A stretch of 64,000 bases of DNA, taken from assembly GCF_001542415.1 (NCBI RefSeq), contig NZ_LNCU01000041.1:64521-128520 (forward strand), written 5' to 3'. Below the pieces are notes generated by a model that was given only the letters and a program-made list of their open reading frames with translations, ran no database searches and had not been told where the DNA came from. The translations under genes were made by a program, and so were the position numbers. This document shows, one piece after another, positions 1 through 9,879 of this stretch (position 1 is its first letter; each line of letters opens with the position of its first letter). Source of the DNA: Bradyrhizobium macuxiense (GTDB taxonomy: Bacteria > Pseudomonadota > Alphaproteobacteria > Rhizobiales > Xanthobacteraceae).

Positions 1-10
1 GGCCCTAAGT

Positions 11-44
11 CGTGGACGCCCGGGTCAAGCCCGGCCATGACGAG
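11..44. repeat. REP-like palindrome (CCGGGTCAAGCCCGG family)
   Basis: GC-rich palindromic unit with the core CGGGTCAAGCCCG followed by GCCATGACGAG. Related units occur at 11878-12004, 16588-16678, 46113-46140, 46451-46480 and 53101-53252. It lies just 3' of the trmB stop and could fold into a hairpin. No coding content is seen here. Confidence 0.65.
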
Positions 45-47
45 ATG

Positions 48-788
48 TTAGAGTCTTCGAAACCGCAAATACGCCGCCTTGCGTCCCTCTCGCTCGGCCT
101 TGGCGCCGTAGCGCGTCATCGTGTAGTCCGGCCACGGCTGCTGCCAGTCGATGGCGCGTTCGGCGAGCCAGGCAAAATCCGGCGCGCGCATCAGATGCGA
201 TAGCGTCCAGGCGCAATAATCGTCGATGTCGCTGACGAAGCGGAATTCGCCGCCGGGTGTGAGGATCCGCGCCATCGCGGCAACCGTCGCATCCTGCACG
301 AAGCGCCGCTTCCAGTGCCGCCGTTTCGGCCAGGGATCGGGATGGATCAGGTCGATGCGCGCGAGCGAGCGCGCCGGCGCCCACGCCAATAGCTCCGCGG
401 CGTCGCCGGCGAACAGCCTGATATTGCCGACATTGAGCGCCTCGATTTGCGTCAGGATCTTCGCCATCCCGTTGACGTAGGGCTCGCAACCGATGAAGCC
501 CGTGCTGCGAAACGCCTGCGCTTCCGCGATCAGATGCTCGCCGCCGCCGAAACCGATCTCGAGCCTGACGCTCTCGGTGCCGTCATCGAACAGCTCGGTC
601 AGGCTTTCGGGTGCCGGCGCGCCGATCTCGAGCGCCAGATGCGGCAGCAGATTGTCGATCAGGTCGGCCTGATGCGCGCGCAGCTTGTGGCCCTTGCGCC
701 GCCCGAAGAACGATCCGCGCGAATGGGCAGCCGCGCCATCGTCTGCGGGCCCGTCATTGTCGCCGGCATCGCGCGGTGCAGCGATCAT
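48..788 (-). CDS. trmB: tRNA (guanine-N7-)-methyltransferase TrmB
   Basis: A 246-aa SAM-dependent enzyme that methylates N7 of G46 in the variable loop of tRNA. Seen: the SAM-binding stretch LEIGFGGGEH near residue 77, the catalytic-region motif HPDPWPKRRHWKRRF near residue 148, and the C-terminal TRYGAKAEREG expected for the family. The N-terminal 30 residues are variable and Gly/Ala/Asp-rich, so a start a little further in is possible. The ATG overlaps the stop of the upstream M20 peptidase gene by 4 bases, which implies translational coupling. In related genomes trmB sits in the same general neighbourhood as lnt and phoH. Confidence 0.95.
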   Translation of the reverse strand: MIAAPRDAGDNDGPADDGAAAHSRGSFFGRRKGHKLRAHQADLIDNLLPHLALEIGAPAPESLTELFDDGTESVRLEIGFGGGEHLIAEAQAFRSTGFIGCEPYVNGMAKILTQIEALNVGNIRLFAGDAAELLAWAPARSLARIDLIHPDPWPKRRHWKRRFVQDATVAAMARILTPGGEFRFVSDIDDYCAWTLSHLMRAPDFAWLAERAIDWQQPWPDYTMTRYGAKAEREGRKAAYLRFRRL

Positions 789-1909
789 CGCAGCGTCTGG
801 TAAAGCCGGTGCAGGAGCCGCGCGCGTGGCTCGAGCGAGGAGACATAGAGCTGCTCGTAATGGGTATGCGCGCCCTTGCCGTCGACGCCGAGGCCATCAA
901 GGGTCGCGGTATGCGGCGCCGTGAAATTGCCGTCGGAGCCGCCACCGGTGAAGACATCGAGCAGGTCGAAGCCGAGTTCGGCGGCGAGCGTCCGGGCGTG
1001 CTCGTAGAGCGCTGCACCCGAATTGCTCTTCTCATAGGGCGGACGATTCAGGTCACCGGTTACCTTCACGCTGACGCCCTTGGTGCGCGACGTGATGCCG
1101 AGGATCTTCGGCACGAGCTCGTTGGCGTCGGCCATCGTCGGTACGCGCAGGTCGACCTCGGCGTAGGCCTCTTCGGCGATCACGTTCGGCTTGGTGCCGC
1201 CCCTGACGACGCCGACATTGACGGTGACGCCGCGCTTCAAGTCGTTCATCGCTTCCAGCGTCTGGATCACGTTGCCGAGCTCGCGGATCGCGCTGCGGCC
1301 GTCCTCGGGACGCGTGCCGGCATGCGCCGGCGCGCCCTTGATGAACACGTCGAACCGTCCGACACCCTTGCGTCCGGTGACGATCTTGCCGCCGTCGCGC
1401 GCCGGCTCGGTCACCAGCACATATTTGGCCTTGCGGCCTTCGGCCTCGATCAGCGCGCGCGACGTCGGGCTGCCGATCTCTTCGTCGGACACGTAGAGCT
1501 GTGTGATGCCGAGCGGGGCGCGTGCGCCATCGGCGCAGATTCGCCGGAAGGCGTGATAGGCGAGATAAGCGCCGCCTTTCATATCGTAGATGCCGGGGCC
1601 GAACGCACTGTCGCCCTCGACCTTGAACGGCAGGCGCTCGATGAATCCCATCGGATGCACGGTGTCGAGATGGCTCAGCACCAGAACGCCCGGAGCCTCC
1701 TGGCCCCAGGACGAGCGCGCGACCAGATGATCGCCGCAGCCGTCGCGTCCCGCGACGCGCTCCACCGTCGCCGGCAGATCGCGATAACCTGATGCCACGA
1801 GGTCAACGAGCTTGTTGACCTGATCGGGCCGCTCGGTCGGAGATTCGATCTCGACCCAGCGGCGGATGCCGTCGAGAATCGCTGCTGCTTCAAACGGGTT
1901 GCTGGACAT
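785..1909 (-). CDS. M20-family metallopeptidase (glutamate carboxypeptidase-like)
   Basis: 374 aa, the usual size for M20 peptidases. Dinuclear zinc ligand motifs are visible: LSHLDTVHP (HxD) near residue 78, GPGIYDMKGG (Asp ligand) near 107, SDEEIGSP (Glu-Glu) near 140, and a late His in AHTHYEQLYVSS near 355. No signal peptide is evident, so it is probably cytoplasmic. The family includes carboxypeptidase G2-like enzymes, acetylornithine deacetylase and succinyl-DAP desuccinylase; the overall pattern is nearest the CPG2/glutamate carboxypeptidase branch, but the substrate cannot be fixed from sequence. It overlaps trmB by 4 bases. Confidence 0.85.
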   Translation of the reverse strand: MSSNPFEAAAILDGIRRWVEIESPTERPDQVNKLVDLVASGYRDLPATVERVAGRDGCGDHLVARSSWGQEAPGVLVLSHLDTVHPMGFIERLPFKVEGDSAFGPGIYDMKGGAYLAYHAFRRICADGARAPLGITQLYVSDEEIGSPTSRALIEAEGRKAKYVLVTEPARDGGKIVTGRKGVGRFDVFIKGAPAHAGTRPEDGRSAIRELGNVIQTLEAMNDLKRGVTVNVGVVRGGTKPNVIAEEAYAEVDLRVPTMADANELVPKILGITSRTKGVSVKVTGDLNRPPYEKSNSGAALYEHARTLAAELGFDLLDVFTGGGSDGNFTAPHTATLDGLGVDGKGAHTHYEQLYVSSLEPRARLLHRLYQTLR

Positions 1910-2014
1910 GGTGATGTCGACGCCTGTGAACTCGTCCTTATTGTATTGCGCGCACGACCGGGCGCGCGCCGGAATGACATATTCCAGATTTGGCGATCCC
2001 TCAAACGGATATGG

Positions 2015-2437
2015 TCAGCGTGAGGCTTGGTCGGCTGCTTCGCGTGCTGCGATCTGCTCGACCAATTCGACGATGCTGCGGCGGAGCTTGGCATCGGCGA
2101 TGCGGGTGAAGGCGCGGGTCAGCGCCAGTCCCTCGGAGGTCGCGAGGAAATCCGAGACATAGGCGGGCGAGGCGCCCTCGCCGAAGCCGTCGGCCGTCCT
2201 GACGCCGCTCGGGCCGCCATCGAACAGAAAGGAAACCGGCACCTGCAGGATCTCGGAGATCTGCTGCAGCCGGCTGGCGCCGACGCGGTTGGTCCCCTTC
2301 TCGTATTTCTGCACCTGCTGGAAGGTCAGGCCGAGCGCTTCGCCCAGTTTCTCCTGACTCATGCCAAGCATGATGCGTCGCATGCGGACGCGGCTGCCGA
2401 CATATTTGTCAACAGGGTTGGGCGCTTTCGTAGACAT
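2015..2437 (-). CDS. Cro/CI-type helix-turn-helix regulator (PhrR-like)
   Basis: A 140-aa cytoplasmic DNA-binding protein. Residues about 15-70 form an XRE helix-turn-helix: RVRMRRIMLGMSQEKLGEAL, then LTFQQVQKYEKGTNRVGASR. The C-terminal half (about 75-140) is a conserved alphaproteobacterial extension with no known enzyme motif. Start chosen at the ATG at 2437 because AGGAGAG lies 6-7 bases upstream; the TTG two codons earlier is not needed. Such regulators are common beside lnt and metK in Rhizobiales and resemble acid-responsive PhrR; the target genes are unknown here. Confidence 0.85.
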   Translation of the reverse strand: MSTKAPNPVDKYVGSRVRMRRIMLGMSQEKLGEALGLTFQQVQKYEKGTNRVGASRLQQISEILQVPVSFLFDGGPSGVRTADGFGEGASPAYVSDFLATSEGLALTRAFTRIADAKLRRSIVELVEQIAAREAADQASR

Positions 2438-2699
2438 CTCCAACTCTCCTAGGGATTGTGCGCGCCCGACGATGAGGCAGGGTGGAATCGGAATATGCCT
2501 CAGGCGCCGGTGCCGTCAAATCCTGCGAGGAGGATCGGGACGAAATGCGGACAATTTGCGCAAAGGGGCTGACTTGGCTTGGGATTTCGCTCGGACCGTA
2601 CAATGCGAAGCGCACGGTCAATCTGTCAACTGGTGGAATCGCGCCGAGGCGAATTTCGACGTTTTTTCGGGTTCGGCGACAACCGGCAATATATATTCG

Positions 2700-4313
2700 T
2701 CAGGCTTTTCGCCTGACAAAACGCCGCCGCAATACGATTGCAAGGGCAACGATCACAATTACAGCGGCCGGGATATTCCCGATGCGCGCATAGATCGTCG
2801 GTGCGATGGCCACCGGGAGGCCGGCGTCGAGCACGCCTTCGATGCCTAATCCCAGTCGCGCGACGATTCGCCCTACGGGATCAACGACGGCGGAAATGCC
2901 CGTATTTGCGGCACGCACCAGCGGCAGCCCTTCCTCGATCGAGCGGAGCCGTGCCTGCTGCAGATGCTGGTAGGGACCGGTCGAGATTCCAAACCAGCCG
3001 TCATTGGTGACGTTGATGATCCAGCCCGGACGCTCGTCGCGATTGACAATGTTGCCGGGAAAAATCGCCTCGTAGCAGATCAAAGGCAGCGCGGGCGGCG
3101 CATTTGGCACGTCGAGCGGCCGGCGGATCGTGCCCGGGATGAAGCCGCCCACCACCTTGGTGAGCTGCTGGAAGCCGAGCTTCTCCATCCACGACTGGAA
3201 CGGCAGATATTCGCCGAACGGCACCAGATGCAGCTTGTCGTAGACCGACAGCACGCTTCCGTCATGGTCGATGACATAGATGGAATTGTAGGCACGCGTG
3301 ATGCGGACGCCGGGCGGTAGATCGGGCGCGCGCACCGATCCGGTGATCAGCACGGTTCCCTTCGGCAAGAGATCGGCGATCTGCGCCATCGCGTCGGCTT
3401 CCCGCGTCAGGAAGAAGGGAAACGCTGATTCGGGCCAGATCAGGATATTGGCATCGCGCACGCCGGTGGATTGCGGCCCGGACGCCTTATCCGACAATGT
3501 GAGATACTTCTGCATCACCGCCGCCTTGGCGGAGTAGTTGAACTTGGCGTCCTGCTGCAGGTCGGGTTGCATGATGCGGAGCTTGGTGCCCGCGACCATC
3601 GCGGTCGGGTGCTGTGACAGCCGCACCGCGCCGAACGCGAGCATCGCCGCCAGAACCAGCACCGCCGCGACCGGCGCGCGCCATGGCTTGCGGCCGCGCG
3701 AAGAGCCGTCGATCAGCACCGCCGGGCTTGCGAAGATCGCAACCGCGAGGAACGTCATGCCCCACAGCCCGATCAGCGACGCGGTTTGCGCCAGCGCCAG
3801 CGGTTCACTCAGCGCATAGCCGAACGTGTTCCACGGAAAACCGGTCAGCAGATGACCGCGCAGCCATTCCGAGATCGTCAGGCTGGCCGCGAGCGCGAGC
3901 ACGCGCGAGGCATCGCGCGGCCAGATCAGCCGGGCGAGGCCGAAGCCGAAGGCGGTGAACAACGAAAGATAAGCGGGCAGGCCGAGCACTGCGAACGGCG
4001 TCAGCCAGGCGAAAGTCTGCGCATCGACGAAGAAGGCGTAGCCGAGCCAGTACAGTCCGGGCACGAAGTAGCCGAAGCCGAACCAGAAGCCGGATAGCGC
4101 CGCCGCGGACACGCCGTTCCAGCGCCCGGCTGCCGCACCGTCGATCAGCCAGACCGCGACCGAAAAGGTGAGAAACAGCACCGGCCAGGCGTTGAACGGC
4201 GCCATCGCCAGCGCGGACAAGGCGCCGGCGGCGAGCGCGATAAGCGCACGCTTCCAGCCCCAGGTCAGGATGATCGCAAGCCCGGCGGCGCGAAGTTTAT
4301 CGGAGAATCTCAC
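2700..4313 (-). CDS. lnt: Apolipoprotein N-acyltransferase Lnt
   Basis: A 537-aa inner-membrane enzyme that adds the third acyl chain to lipoproteins in the periplasm. The N-terminal 220 residues contain several hydrophobic membrane segments; the C-terminal half is a nitrilase-fold domain. The catalytic triad is recognisable: Glu in LIWPESAFPF, Lys in YDKLHLVPFGEY and Cys in PLICYEAIFPGN. A final membrane helix precedes the Arg/Lys tail RRRFVRRKA. Its ATG overlaps the stop of the CorC-like gene by 4 bases (4310-4313), so the two are probably co-transcribed and translationally coupled. Confidence 0.96.
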   Translation of the reverse strand: MRFSDKLRAAGLAIILTWGWKRALIALAAGALSALAMAPFNAWPVLFLTFSVAVWLIDGAAAGRWNGVSAAALSGFWFGFGYFVPGLYWLGYAFFVDAQTFAWLTPFAVLGLPAYLSLFTAFGFGLARLIWPRDASRVLALAASLTISEWLRGHLLTGFPWNTFGYALSEPLALAQTASLIGLWGMTFLAVAIFASPAVLIDGSSRGRKPWRAPVAAVLVLAAMLAFGAVRLSQHPTAMVAGTKLRIMQPDLQQDAKFNYSAKAAVMQKYLTLSDKASGPQSTGVRDANILIWPESAFPFFLTREADAMAQIADLLPKGTVLITGSVRAPDLPPGVRITRAYNSIYVIDHDGSVLSVYDKLHLVPFGEYLPFQSWMEKLGFQQLTKVVGGFIPGTIRRPLDVPNAPPALPLICYEAIFPGNIVNRDERPGWIINVTNDGWFGISTGPYQHLQQARLRSIEEGLPLVRAANTGISAVVDPVGRIVARLGLGIEGVLDAGLPVAIAPTIYARIGNIPAAVIVIVALAIVLRRRFVRRKA

Positions 4314-5425
4314 TGCTGACCGGCTCCATCGCCGGATGCCGGCGGGGTGTTGTCATTGGCCTGCGGTGTTCCGGAGTCCGGAGCCTGCTCGCGGCGCCGC
4401 TCGCGCTCCTTGCGCGGCGTCGGCCGTTCCTTGCGCGTGGTGATCCGCAGGCGCTTCACGCGCCGCGGGTCGGCGTCGAGTACCTCGACCTCGAAATGGC
4501 CCGGTCCCGAAATCACCTCGCCGCGCACCGGCAGGCGGCCGACGAAGGAGACGAGATAACCGCCCAGCGTCTCGACTTCCTCGCCGGCCTCGCCGGTGAC
4601 GAAATCCTCGCCGATCACCGAGCGCACGTCGTCGAGGCTGGCGCGCGCGTCGGCAATGAAAGAGTTATCGGCCTGGCGGACGATCGCCGGCGGCTCGTCG
4701 GAATCGTGCTCGTCGTCGATCTCGCCGACGATCTCCTCGACGATGTCCTCGATCGAGACAAGCCCGTCGGTGCCGCCATATTCGTCGACCACCAGCGCGA
4801 GGTGGATGCGCGAGGCCTGCATCTGCGCCAGCAGGTCGATCGCCCGCATCGATGGCGGGATGTAGAGCAGCTTGCGGATGATATGGGCTTCCGACAGCGG
4901 CAGCGCGAGGTCGACCGAGCGCAGGTCTAGCCCAGCCGGGAACGGCTTCTTGCGCCGCGTCTTGGTCATGTCGGCGACCCGCGCCTTCGCGGTCATGAAG
5001 GCGAGCAGGTCGCGGATATGCACCATGCCTTCGGGATCATCGAGGGTCTCGTTGTAGACCACGAGCCGCGAATGCGCCGCGCTTTCGAACAGGCTCATCA
5101 GCTCGCCGAGCGGAATGTCGCGCTTGACCGCGACGATGTCGGCACGGTGCACCATGACGTCGGCGATCCGTCGCTCGTTGAGCGACAGGATGTTGCGCAG
5201 CATGGTGCGCTCGATCGCGGAGAAGCCGACATCGTCCGGCGTCGAGGCGTCGAGCACAACTTGCAGGTCGTCGCGCACCGAGCCGGCCTTCCAGCCGAAC
5301 AATGTGCGGATCGCGCGCACCAGCCAGCTCTCGGCTGCGGGGCGCTGCACCTCGCCGTCATGCACCACGGCCGGCAGATTGCTCACGTTGCGCGGATTGT
5401 CATGGGTTGGTTCGGAATCCGGCAT
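4310..5425 (-). CDS. CorC/HlyC-like CBS-domain protein
   Basis: 371 aa with no membrane segments. A paired CBS domain region spans roughly residues 95-215 (VMVHRADIVAVKRDIPL first; VVDEYGGTDGLVSIEDIVEE near 200), followed by a C-terminal CorC_HlyC domain (about 240-330, with TLGGYLVSFVGRLPVRGE). The tail is charged and proline-rich. Homologues accompany YbeY, PhoH and Lnt in many proteobacteria and are linked to divalent-cation homeostasis. Start taken at the ATG at 5425, one base past the ybeY stop; an earlier in-frame start would run into ybeY. Confidence 0.9.
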   Translation of the reverse strand: MPDSEPTHDNPRNVSNLPAVVHDGEVQRPAAESWLVRAIRTLFGWKAGSVRDDLQVVLDASTPDDVGFSAIERTMLRNILSLNERRIADVMVHRADIVAVKRDIPLGELMSLFESAAHSRLVVYNETLDDPEGMVHIRDLLAFMTAKARVADMTKTRRKKPFPAGLDLRSVDLALPLSEAHIIRKLLYIPPSMRAIDLLAQMQASRIHLALVVDEYGGTDGLVSIEDIVEEIVGEIDDEHDSDEPPAIVRQADNSFIADARASLDDVRSVIGEDFVTGEAGEEVETLGGYLVSFVGRLPVRGEVISGPGHFEVEVLDADPRRVKRLRITTRKERPTPRKERERRREQAPDSGTPQANDNTPPASGDGAGQQ

Positions 5426-5426
5426 G

Positions 5427-5996
5427 TCAGTCGATCCGATCCGCATAGGGGTCGGGGATACCGAGTTGGCCGAGAATCTCGCGCTCGAGATTTTCCATGT
5501 CCTCGGCATCGTCGTCATTCTCGTGATCGTAGCCGATCAAATGCAGGAAGCCGTGCACGGCAAGATGGCTCAGATGTTGGTCGAACGGCTTGCCTTCCTC
5601 GTCGGCTTCACGCCGCGTCGTCTCGTAGGCGATCGCGATGTCGCCGAGCATGGGCGGAGCGTCGTCCGGTCCGCCGTCGCCGGCCGGCTGCAACGCGGGA
5701 AACGACAGCACGTTGGTCGGCTTGTCGATGCCACGCCAGTTGTTGTTCAGGGTGCGGATGCCCGCATCGTCGGTCAGCATGATCGCGAGTTCAGCGTCCC
5801 CGACATCGGCATCGGCAACATCGGCGGCCGCTTCGATGGCGCGATGGATCACCGCTTCGGCGTCGGGCTCGGTCTGCCAGCATTCGGCGGTGACGAGAAC
5901 CTCGGTTGCGGGAAAGGAGGACACGGTGGTTCCAAAATCTGCGTTGTGGCCGGAACCCGCATCGCGCGGGCTGCCGGCCGAAGCTATTGGTCTCAA
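5427..5996 (-). CDS. ybeY: Endoribonuclease YbeY
   Basis: A 189-aa metal-dependent RNase acting in 16S rRNA 3' maturation and ribosome quality control. The zinc motif H-G-x2-H-x5-D-H is present in HLAVHGFLHLIGYDHE near residue 150, and the upstream TDDAGIRTLNNNWRGID block is typical. The start shown is a TTG that overlaps the phoH stop (TTGA), in keeping with tight coupling. No ATG lies before the conserved region, so a non-ATG start is required, although another GTG or TTG cannot be excluded. The C-terminus abuts the CorC-like gene. Confidence 0.92.
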   Translation of the reverse strand: MRPIASAGSPRDAGSGHNADFGTTVSSFPATEVLVTAECWQTEPDAEAVIHRAIEAAADVADADVGDAELAIMLTDDAGIRTLNNNWRGIDKPTNVLSFPALQPAGDGGPDDAPPMLGDIAIAYETTRREADEEGKPFDQHLSHLAVHGFLHLIGYDHENDDDAEDMENLEREILGQLGIPDPYADRID

Positions 5997-7048
5997 GATC
6001 TGGCGTTTGCCGGCCGCTGCGGCAATCCCTCATAAGCGGCCACGATGCGCGCCACCAGCTCATGGCGGATGACGTCTCCGGCCGTGAAATGCACCTGCGC
6101 GATGCCCTCGACACCGTCGAGCAGCTTCACCGCCTCGGCAAGCCCCGAGGTCTGCCCGTTCGGCAGGTCGATCTGCGAGGGATCGCCGGTGACGATCATC
6201 CGGCTGTTCTCGCCGAGACGCGTCAGGAACATCTTCATCTGCATCGATGTGGTGTTCTGCGCTTCGTCGAGAATGATGGCGGCGTTGGTCAGCGTGCGGC
6301 CCCGCATGAAGGCGAGCGGCGCGATCTCGATCTCGTTGCCCTGCAGCGCGCGTTCGACCACGCGCGCGTCCATCAGATCGTACAGCGCGTCATAGATCGG
6401 GCGCAGATAGGGATCGACTTTCTCCTTGAGGTCGCCGGGCAGGAAGCCGAGCCGCTCGCCGGCCTCGACCGCAGGCCGCGTCAGGATGATCCGGTCGACT
6501 TCCTTGCGTTCGAACAGCTGTGCGGCATGGGCGACGGCGAGCCAGGTCTTGCCGGTGCCGGCCGGGCCGATGCCGAATACCAGCTCGTGCCGCTTCAGCG
6601 CGCGGATGTAGGAGTCCTGCGCGGCGGTGCGTGCCCGCACGGGCCGCTTGCGCAGGTTGATCGTCTCGAATGTCGGCTTGGCCGCCTTGTTGTCGAGCTC
6701 GAACAGCGAGCCCTGTGCGATCACGGCGCGGATCGCGCCCTCGACTTCGCCCTGATCGAGGTCGTGCCCCTCGACGGCCTGCGCATAGAGCGTCTCGAGC
6801 ACGCGCCGTGCCGCATCGCAGCCGTCGCGCGAGCCGGCGATCGTGACGTGATTGCCCCGGGAATCCACGACGACGCCGAGCCGACGCTCGATCAGCGCGA
6901 GATTCTGGCCGTAAGGGCCGACCAGCGCGGAAGCAGCGCGGTTGTCGTCGAAATCGATGACGACCTGGGTCTCAGGTGGCATTTGCATGTCGCGGTCTGG
7001 TTTGCGGCTGGGAGCGAGCGAAGACGAATCCGATGCGCTTTTGGGCAA
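5993..7048 (-). CDS. phoH: PhoH-family ATPase (YbeZ)
   Basis: 351 aa. An N-terminal KH-like region (about 30-110, with LALIERRLGVVVDSRGNHV) is followed by the PhoH P-loop ATPase domain: Walker A GPAGTGKTW near residue 158, TRPAVEAGERLGFLPGDLKE, Walker B-like IILDEAQNT near 250 and VTGDPSQIDLP near 290. PhoH proteins work with YbeY in RNA metabolism, and the two genes overlap here. The reading start is a TTG at 7048; an ATG at 6988 (MQMPPETQ) is a good alternative and loses no conserved residue. miaB ends 5 bases upstream. Confidence 0.93.
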   Translation of the reverse strand: MPKSASDSSSLAPSRKPDRDMQMPPETQVVIDFDDNRAASALVGPYGQNLALIERRLGVVVDSRGNHVTIAGSRDGCDAARRVLETLYAQAVEGHDLDQGEVEGAIRAVIAQGSLFELDNKAAKPTFETINLRKRPVRARTAAQDSYIRALKRHELVFGIGPAGTGKTWLAVAHAAQLFERKEVDRIILTRPAVEAGERLGFLPGDLKEKVDPYLRPIYDALYDLMDARVVERALQGNEIEIAPLAFMRGRTLTNAAIILDEAQNTTSMQMKMFLTRLGENSRMIVTGDPSQIDLPNGQTSGLAEAVKLLDGVEGIAQVHFTAGDVIRHELVARIVAAYEGLPQRPANARS

Positions 7049-7053
7049 GGATT

Positions 7054-8496
<1,443 letters not shown>

Positions 8497-8534
8497 ATAT
8501 AGCCTAAAGGGGCGAAAATCCAGCGGTCCGCCCG

Positions 8535-8620
8535 GTCATTCCGGGATGGTCCGAGGGACCAGACCTCAGGCGCGCAAGGGCGCGCCATAGTTCGATGCTG
8601 ACGCGTCGCCCCGGAATGAC
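8535..8620. repeat. Palindromic intergenic repeat (GTCATTCCGGG family)
   Basis: The element begins GTCATTCCGGGATGG and ends with the near-complement CCCCGGAATGAC, forming a long imperfect hairpin between the HAD gene and miaB. Half-units with GTCATTCCGGG also occur near 20430 and 34677. It looks like one of the short dispersed palindromes common in Bradyrhizobium, not a gene. Confidence 0.55.
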
Positions 8621-8637
8621 AGTGCCGAACATTCAGG

Positions 8638-9312
8638 CTATCGAGATTCGCCGTCGATCCGGTTCATCAACCCGGGCAATTCGCGCATATCCGCAAAGGT
8701 TGCAGCCGCTCCGGCCCTGCGCAGCATGTCCTCGTGTTCCGCCGTGCAATGGCTGCCGCCGTGGAAGCCAAGCACGGTCATCCCCGCGGCGCGGGCGCCG
8801 GTGACGCCGTGCACGCTGTCCTCGATCACGATGCAGTGCTCTGGCCGCGCGCCCATCTGCTCGGCCGCGAACAGGAAGATGTCTGGTGCGGGCTTGCCGT
8901 GCTTGACCTGCGTTGCGGAGAAAATGTGTGGCGTGAGCTGGTGGTAGAGCCCGGCGCAGGTCAATCCGTGGCGGATCTTTTCCGGCGTTCCGCTGGAGGC
9001 CACGCATTTCGGCAGATCGAGCGCTGCAATCGCGTCGCCCACATGCGCGATCGCGCTGAGGTCGTCGGCGTAGAAGCTGAGTGTCGCCTGCTTGACCTCG
9101 GCCTCGAAGCTGTCGGGCAGCTTGCGACCGATTTCGGTCTCCACAATCTGCCGCGCCTCGCGATCAGACACGCCGAGGAAACGCTTCAGCACGCCATCCG
9201 GCGTGATCGGATAGCCGTGGCGCGTCAGCGTGTCCGCATGCGCGCGACAGGAAATCACTTCACTGTCGACGAGCACGCCGTCGCAATCGAAAATAACGAG
9301 ATCGAAGCTCAT
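8638..9312 (-). CDS. HAD-superfamily phosphatase (beta-phosphoglucomutase-like)
   Basis: 224 aa. HAD motif I is FDCDGVLVDSE at the N-terminus, motif II lies in CVASSGTPEKIRHGL near residue 105, motif III is the Lys in KHGKPAPDIFL near 135 and motif IV is VIEDSVHGVTGARAAG near 160. A helical cap domain (about 18-85) groups it with phosphoglycolate phosphatase and beta-phosphoglucomutase-like enzymes that hydrolyse small phosphorylated metabolites; the substrate is unknown. Start set at the ATG at 9312 because the 24 bases upstream in frame belong to a 50-bp dispersed repeat (9319-9368) that occurs elsewhere in the window. Confidence 0.85.
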   Translation of the reverse strand: MSFDLVIFDCDGVLVDSEVISCRAHADTLTRHGYPITPDGVLKRFLGVSDREARQIVETEIGRKLPDSFEAEVKQATLSFYADDLSAIAHVGDAIAALDLPKCVASSGTPEKIRHGLTCAGLYHQLTPHIFSATQVKHGKPAPDIFLFAAEQMGARPEHCIVIEDSVHGVTGARAAGMTVLGFHGGSHCTAEHEDMLRRAGAAATFADMRELPGLMNRIDGESR

Positions 9313-9318
9313 GATTTG

Positions 9319-9368
9319 TTGACGCGTTTTCTTCACGCGAACCGGTGTCCACTTCGCTTGAAAACGCT
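9319..9368 (-). repeat. 50-bp dispersed repeat, copy 1
   Basis: Reverse-oriented copy of a 50-bp element whose two ends, AGCGTTTTC and GAAAACGCG, are nearly complementary and flank a conserved centre containing GCGAAGTGG and CGGTTCGC. Other copies are at 13767-13816 and 63267-63316. It lies between fur and the HAD gene and supplies a misleading in-frame extension to the latter. Confidence 0.8.
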
Positions 9369-9373
9369 ATCGA

Positions 9374-9826
9374 TCACGACTTGCTGTCGTCGTCGAGCGG
9401 CACGCAATAGAGCTCGAGGCGGTGATCGACCAGCTTGTAGCCGAGCTTGCGCGCGATCTCGGTCTGCAGCTTCTCGATCTCCTCGGAGGTGAATTCGATC
9501 ACCTTGCCGTCGCGCAGATTGATCAGGTGGTCGTGGTGGCTCTCCGGCATCTGCTCGTAACGCGCGCGGCCCTCGCGGAAATCGTGCCGCTCGATAATGC
9601 CGGCGTCCTCGAACAGCTTGACGGTGCGATACACCGTCGAGATCGAGATCTTGTCGTCGACCGCGACGCAGCGCCGGTACAGTTCCTCGACATCGGGATG
9701 ATCCATGGCTTCCGCCAGCACGCGCGCGATGACGCGGCGCTGTTCGGTCATGCGCATGCCGGTCGCGGCGCAGCGCGCCTCGATACCGGTGTGCTTCGGC
9801 GCAGGCGGGATTTTCACCGTGGTCAT
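9374..9826 (-). CDS. fur: Ferric uptake regulator family protein Fur/Mur
   Basis: A 150-aa metal-responsive repressor. Residues about 15-90 form the winged-helix DNA-binding domain (TEQRRVIARVLAEAMDHPDV, then KISISTVYRTVKLFEDAGII). The dimerisation and metal domain begins at the ESHHDHLINL motif near 105. The CxxC pair usual in Escherichia coli Fur (HLICLDC) is replaced by NLRD, as known for rhizobial Fur/Mur proteins, which can respond to manganese as well as iron. It lacks the haem-binding GCPWH element expected of Irr, so it is called Fur, not Irr. It lies in the conserved tsaB-rimI-fur-miaB order. Confidence 0.9.
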   Translation of the reverse strand: MTTVKIPPAPKHTGIEARCAATGMRMTEQRRVIARVLAEAMDHPDVEELYRRCVAVDDKISISTVYRTVKLFEDAGIIERHDFREGRARYEQMPESHHDHLINLRDGKVIEFTSEEIEKLQTEIARKLGYKLVDHRLELYCVPLDDDSKS

Positions 9827-9879
9827 GGGTTTCGGGCCTTGGGTGGCGGAGTAGGCGCTGTTCTGCCACTGCGCGGATG

